Assembly (NCBI GenBank): GCA_963735495.1
Contig: CAVTLG010000014.1
Coordinates: forward strand, 682,001-746,000
DNA: 64,000 nt
Direction of reading: 5' to 3'
Source: CAVTLG01 sp963735495
GTDB taxonomy: Bacteria > Chloroflexota > Ktedonobacteria > Ktedonobacterales > Ktedonobacteraceae
Positions 60,799-64,000 of the stretch are shown here, one piece after another. The position numbers were made by a program, and so were the translations under genes. Position 1 is the first letter of the stretch. Each line of letters starts with the position of its first letter. The notes under the pieces were generated by a model. That model searched no databases, was not told the DNA's origin, and saw only the letters and a list, made by a program, of their open reading frames with translations.

Positions 60799-63135
60799 AT
60801 GAAGCGAACTGAAACAAAAGAACGTACTTTTTCCACCACCACCATCGTCATTGATCCGATTGCTGATTATTCTCTTCTAGAGAAGCATTTCAGGCTTATC
60901 CGTTATCTTATCCCTAGTAATCTCAAATTTGCCTACAAAAAGAATCTCTCAATCCTTTTTGGGCGTATTCATAACGCCTTCCGCGATCAGGTAGGCGCAC
61001 TGTACCGCTCCTATACCTTTGATAAACTCGATGGAGACAATAATATCCAGTGGGCTTTCTACGTGATATATCCACGTCAGGATGAGATTGTCCCTGTGTC
61101 CTTGCCCTGGTATCAAAACGAACCGTTGCAACGTCGAGAAATCCGTTTTCAGGATCTGCCTCGCCATGTTCTGATCAAATTGCTTCAGATCAGATTTTGC
61201 CATGGGAATCAGACAGGCCGCTTTGTTGGCCAGGACAAATGCTATGTTTATGCTGATTCAGACTTCAAAAAAGATATCCATGTTTGCGCTGAAATTGAGA
61301 TCAAGGGTGCATCCACAAACAGAGAAGGACCCTATGAGCAAGAATTTCGTGTCATTACCCACGCCAGACGTTTTATGAAAGCGACTCCGCCGTATAGCAA
61401 TGCTGATGCCTTGTTTGCCAAGTATCCGATTGGCAATAAACTTTTCTTCAGCCATTTGAAGCAGTCCGCTCTGCAAAAAGAAGCCAACGTTTATAGGCGC
61501 TTCACCTCTGACAAATCACGTGCGCATCTGATGTATCATAACACCAAAAGACTCGATGCTGGGCGTGGGAAAATCGTCTATGATTTTATTCCAGCCTTCC
61601 TTGAGGACCTCGCTGCGCTAGGCATTTCAGGACACATCCGAAAACGCACATTTCGTCCTGCATCTCCTCCTGATACCGCCTTTCTCCCCACTGAAAATCT
61701 TCACACCGTTGGTGTCTTTGATAATCGGCTCGACAAAACACATCCCCTCAGCGCCTATGCCGAACTTTTTAACACTATCAATTCAACAGTTCAATTCATT
61801 CCACTCTCTGATCTCTCACTAGCACCTCGTGGCGGCGCATTCGTACTTCTTGATGCCAGAGCAGAGGATTTCAAAGAAGATGGCATCCTCTATGGTCAGT
61901 ACACTGATCCTTATCCACCACTCTATAAAGCTTATCCCACCATTCCCAAACAATCCATCAATGTCAATCCCAACGACATTGATGCTCTGGCCGGAGGTAA
62001 CTACCTTGATTACCCTCTCCTGGAAAGCCATGATAAAAATCTCATTCGTAATCTCGAAGTTGGCCTTAACGAGTTTTACCTCAAATGCTCCATTATTCAT
62101 GGGCAAGAGACCTATCCACTTCCCCTCTTGCCAGATCAGATGGCTTTTGTTCGCCGCAGAACTTACGACGGTACCAAATACACTGTAGCTCTCTGCTTTG
62201 AAAATCATCAGCCACATTTCATCCATTTAGAAAATCCTGAAGAAAAGAGTGCCTTCTATGCTCTATTGAAACGATGGGGAATTGATTGGATTGATAAGCA
62301 CAAACAACTGCTCATAGAAAGGAATAAGTTTAAAGATACTATTACTGAAACAGACAGGGAACTCCCATCTTTCGATATTATTGTTGGGCCAGATCTCTTT
62401 GTGGCAATTGAGGATTTGCAAGAGACGGTCCTCTATGAGTACGAGGAAATTCTGCGTCGGAAAAATGAGCAAACTACATCCTATCCGATTAGAGAATTCC
62501 TGCTGGCTCCTTCCTACGATCTGCTGCAAGAAAAACGCTCCTCCTCTCTCGTACCATTAGAGCCTGATTGGATCACTGGAAAAAGCTTTCCAAAGTCAAA
62601 AAAGGCTCAATACTCCCTCGGCTTTCATCAGCAACTCCTTGATTATGATACCTTCCTTAAAGAGAAGGTGGAACCCACCCATCCGGCGCTTTCTTTTAAC
62701 GAGCTAACCGAAAGTGAAGAATGGGTAGAGTGTATCGCAAAAATTTTTGGAAGTAAAAAAACAGCGCCGAAAATCATTCGCGGAAAGCTCGTCGAGGGAA
62801 AATACCACTGTAGATTAATTATTGGCATTTATCAAGATCTGGACAAGTTTCTGAGTGAAAAGGCACAAGAGGTCCATCTGTATCAGGGCATCTGGTATGA
62901 TGAAACTAATGCTTTTACCGTTGGTTCCCCCACAGGAATGAATATAGAAGGTCAGGATAAAGCCAATCCAATCCGCCGCTTCCAGATTCTTCAGGGAGCA
63001 GATCATTTTGACAAAGAACAGGTACTTTCAACGATGGGAGTAAAATTTGTGCGTTTTAATCAATATACTGTGTCTCCCTATTACTTCCATTTAATCGATG
63101 TCTACGTTGAAAGTATCCTGCGTCATAGAGAATAA
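60799..63135 (+). CDS. 778-residue protein of unknown family, partner of the helicase-nuclease
   Basis: The ATG lies two bases after the helicase stop, behind AGAGGAGAACGAG. No familiar enzymatic motif is visible. The N-terminal 130 residues mix strands and helices, then come ASTNREGPYEQEFRVITHA near 180, a central Tyr/Pro-rich segment (GQYTDPYPPLYKAYPTIPKQ near 375) followed by RNLEVGLNEFYLKC, and a C-terminal end SPYYFHLIDVYVESILRHRE. The YK...KQ segment and the final PxYxxHL are faintly like MID and PIWI parts of Argonaute-type proteins, and the size fits pPIWI_RE-type proteins that associate with helicases and nucleases. This is only a hypothesis. The protein is cytoplasmic. Confidence 0.6.
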   Translation: MKRTETKERTFSTTTIVIDPIADYSLLEKHFRLIRYLIPSNLKFAYKKNLSILFGRIHNAFRDQVGALYRSYTFDKLDGDNNIQWAFYVIYPRQDEIVPVSLPWYQNEPLQRREIRFQDLPRHVLIKLLQIRFCHGNQTGRFVGQDKCYVYADSDFKKDIHVCAEIEIKGASTNREGPYEQEFRVITHARRFMKATPPYSNADALFAKYPIGNKLFFSHLKQSALQKEANVYRRFTSDKSRAHLMYHNTKRLDAGRGKIVYDFIPAFLEDLAALGISGHIRKRTFRPASPPDTAFLPTENLHTVGVFDNRLDKTHPLSAYAELFNTINSTVQFIPLSDLSLAPRGGAFVLLDARAEDFKEDGILYGQYTDPYPPLYKAYPTIPKQSINVNPNDIDALAGGNYLDYPLLESHDKNLIRNLEVGLNEFYLKCSIIHGQETYPLPLLPDQMAFVRRRTYDGTKYTVALCFENHQPHFIHLENPEEKSAFYALLKRWGIDWIDKHKQLLIERNKFKDTITETDRELPSFDIIVGPDLFVAIEDLQETVLYEYEEILRRKNEQTTSYPIREFLLAPSYDLLQEKRSSSLVPLEPDWITGKSFPKSKKAQYSLGFHQQLLDYDTFLKEKVEPTHPALSFNELTESEEWVECIAKIFGSKKTAPKIIRGKLVEGKYHCRLIIGIYQDLDKFLSEKAQEVHLYQGIWYDETNAFTVGSPTGMNIEGQDKANPIRRFQILQGADHFDKEQVLSTMGVKFVRFNQYTVSPYYFHLIDVYVESILRHRE

Positions 63136-63410
63136 TATCAAGAAACGCATTGCTGGGGAACGCCGGAAAATGCCTTCTATCGTTTGGGGTCCGCCAACTA
63201 CATTATCCCCAAAGCGATATATTGGCAAACTCTTGATGCCGGTTTTGAGGCAAAAAAGGCCGCCGTTGAAGGGATAGCGGGTCTACTGCTCGGCGCATTG
63301 AGCCGGTAGAGTCACTGTAGACGACGATGGTGATCGTCATCCTATAGGACTCTTCGTCAGCAAACTGCTTGATGCCCAGCATCATCAAAAATAGCCTGGT
63401 CGATGCCACC
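63136..63410 (+). other. In-frame extension after the 778-residue stop, then a relic region
   Basis: After the TAA at 63133-63135 the same frame stays open for 56 more codons to a TAG at 63304-63306 and encodes a protein-like sequence (HCWGTPENAFYRLGSANYII, then KAAVEGIAGLLLGALSR). It has no start codon of its own. It may be the former C-terminus of the preceding protein, now behind a nonsense codon, or the tail of another gene fused by rearrangement. The 100 bases after it resemble coding sequence on both strands (FADEESYRMTITI on the minus strand) but no gene is certain. Confidence 0.4.
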
Positions 63411-63983
63411 CTACAGAATAATACGCCAGGTCTTATTTTCAGTGTTATACTGGACGACTTTATCCTGTATAGATATAAGTTCATCTTGAATTTCAATTGT
63501 AGTCATATGCAAGTTATCTGCTATCTGCTCCGTTGTAGGCCAGTAGAGCGGCGAGCTGTTTTTCCGTTTAAGCTTGCATATTGCATCAAGGATATTTCTT
63601 TGACGCTCGGAAAGCTTTGTGATTTGAGAGATCAAGCTTTGGATACCTGTGCTGGATAGAAAGGCAACAAGATCCCAAAGTCTCAGAGCATGTAATATAT
63701 AGGCATTAGCGACAAATGCGGCACCCATTGTCAGGGTATTCTTTGCTGTCGCTGAAAGGTTTAAGTGATATCTTTTCCCTGGAATGTAGAGTGGAGCAGA
63801 GGACGAAACAGTTGCTTCGGCATTGTCAAGCTGTTCGATATTATTTGGTGGTGAAATTTCTAATATGGCTCGGATAAAATCATCGGCCTTAGTATTTAGT
63901 ATTTTGCAATCTTCTGTGCCGAAACCCATAGATGCAAAGACATCAGTACGGTCGAAACTCCAACTAACACTATCACTGTTCAT
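63411..63983 (-). CDS. Hypothetical protein with a C-terminal HTH-like domain
   Basis: The ATG at 63983 follows GGAGAGACCTT. The 190 residues have an N-terminal region rich in Asp and Ser, a central hydrophobic segment (GAAFVANAYILHALRLWDLVAFLSS), and a C-terminal SERQRNILDAICKLKRK with TTEQIADNLHMTTIEIQDEL, which fits a winged or homeodomain-like HTH. I do not recognise the family. It is convergent with the helicase operon and could be its regulator or a neighbouring immunity element, but there is no direct evidence. Confidence 0.6.
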   Translation of the reverse strand: MNSDSVSWSFDRTDVFASMGFGTEDCKILNTKADDFIRAILEISPPNNIEQLDNAEATVSSSAPLYIPGKRYHLNLSATAKNTLTMGAAFVANAYILHALRLWDLVAFLSSTGIQSLISQITKLSERQRNILDAICKLKRKNSSPLYWPTTEQIADNLHMTTIEIQDELISIQDKVVQYNTENKTWRIIL

Positions 63984-64000
63984 AAGGTCTCTCCTTACTG

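Noticed and set aside
60799..63135. Firm call of the 778-residue protein as Argonaute or pPIWI_RE
   Set aside because: Only a few MID/PIWI-like residues could be seen and no catalytic tetrad; kept as a hypothesis.
63203..63496. 97-codon minus-strand frame as a gene
   Set aside because: It overlaps the 3' end of the hypothetical gene at 63411-63983 and an open plus-strand frame; no ribosome-binding site. Possibly part of a relic.

Overview
The window reads as a chromosomal stretch of a Gram-positive-like, spore- or filament-type Chloroflexota bacterium, most probably a Ktedonobacteria member. This is inferred from gene content (DnaJ/CbpM-type heat-shock pair, fused CopC-CopD proteins, tandem DUF1326-like proteins, CobW followed by a WD40 protein, Y4yA-type PLP enzymes), lipoproteins with classical lipoboxes, and moderate GC. 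No rRNA, tRNA, CRISPR array or intact transposon was seen.

Layout. 1-2400 is a scar: a Gfo/Idh/MocA oxidoreductase lacking its NAD domain, an enolase-superfamily gene cut after about 160 codons, and a secreted beta-propeller glycosidase-like gene facing it, both cut at the same point near 1450. 2.8-7.0 kb holds a BON-domain protein and a DnaJ/MerR pair driven by two mirror-image promoters, then an aldehyde dehydrogenase. 7.2-19.9 kb is a copper island: a duplicated membrane protein, YtkA-like proteins, an HMA protein, the CopA ATPase, DUF2182 and two Cys-cluster DUF1326-like proteins, CopC, and a CopC-CopD-YtkA fusion. It is interrupted by an orphan FecCD permease and a secreted-repeat lipoprotein. 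19.8-25.2 kb holds a phosphoribosyltransferase, an MFS exporter with a tetranucleotide repeat as its ribosome-binding region, a ChrB-like protein, a Ca/cation antiporter and CtaG. 25.4-29.8 kb is a GC-richer TetR/DHA2 exporter operon followed by a CocE-type hydrolase.

30.8-36.6 kb is a tightly coupled five-gene operon behind a near-perfect sigma-70 promoter: a Y4yA-type decarboxylase-like enzyme, two tandem cysteine-synthase-like enzymes (the second fused to a rhodanese), a methyltransferase, and a class-V aminotransferase homologue that has lost both the PLP lysine and the desulfurase cysteine. It looks like a small amino-acid-derived metabolite pathway of unknown product. 36.9-41.9 kb adds TetR/MBL/carboxymuconolactone-decarboxylase genes and a divergent pair of class-V aminotransferases, one with a frameshift.

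42-55.7 kb is a zinc-homeostasis island: CobW-WD40-hypothetical, an SmtB-type ArsR, two complete zinc ABC importers, a His-rich duplicated protein and a Zur-type Fur. A shared operator (core TGATAcaacgTCTCayTAA) lies in at least five promoters here and ties these units into one regulon.

57.3-63.1 kb is AT-richer and carries the best candidate for an undescribed system: an SF2 helicase with a C-terminal PD-(D/E)xK nuclease (frameshifted just after Walker A), translationally coupled to a 778-residue protein of unknown family. The context and the domain pairing suggest anti-phage or anti-plasmid defence. A convergent hypothetical protein with a C-terminal HTH ends the window.
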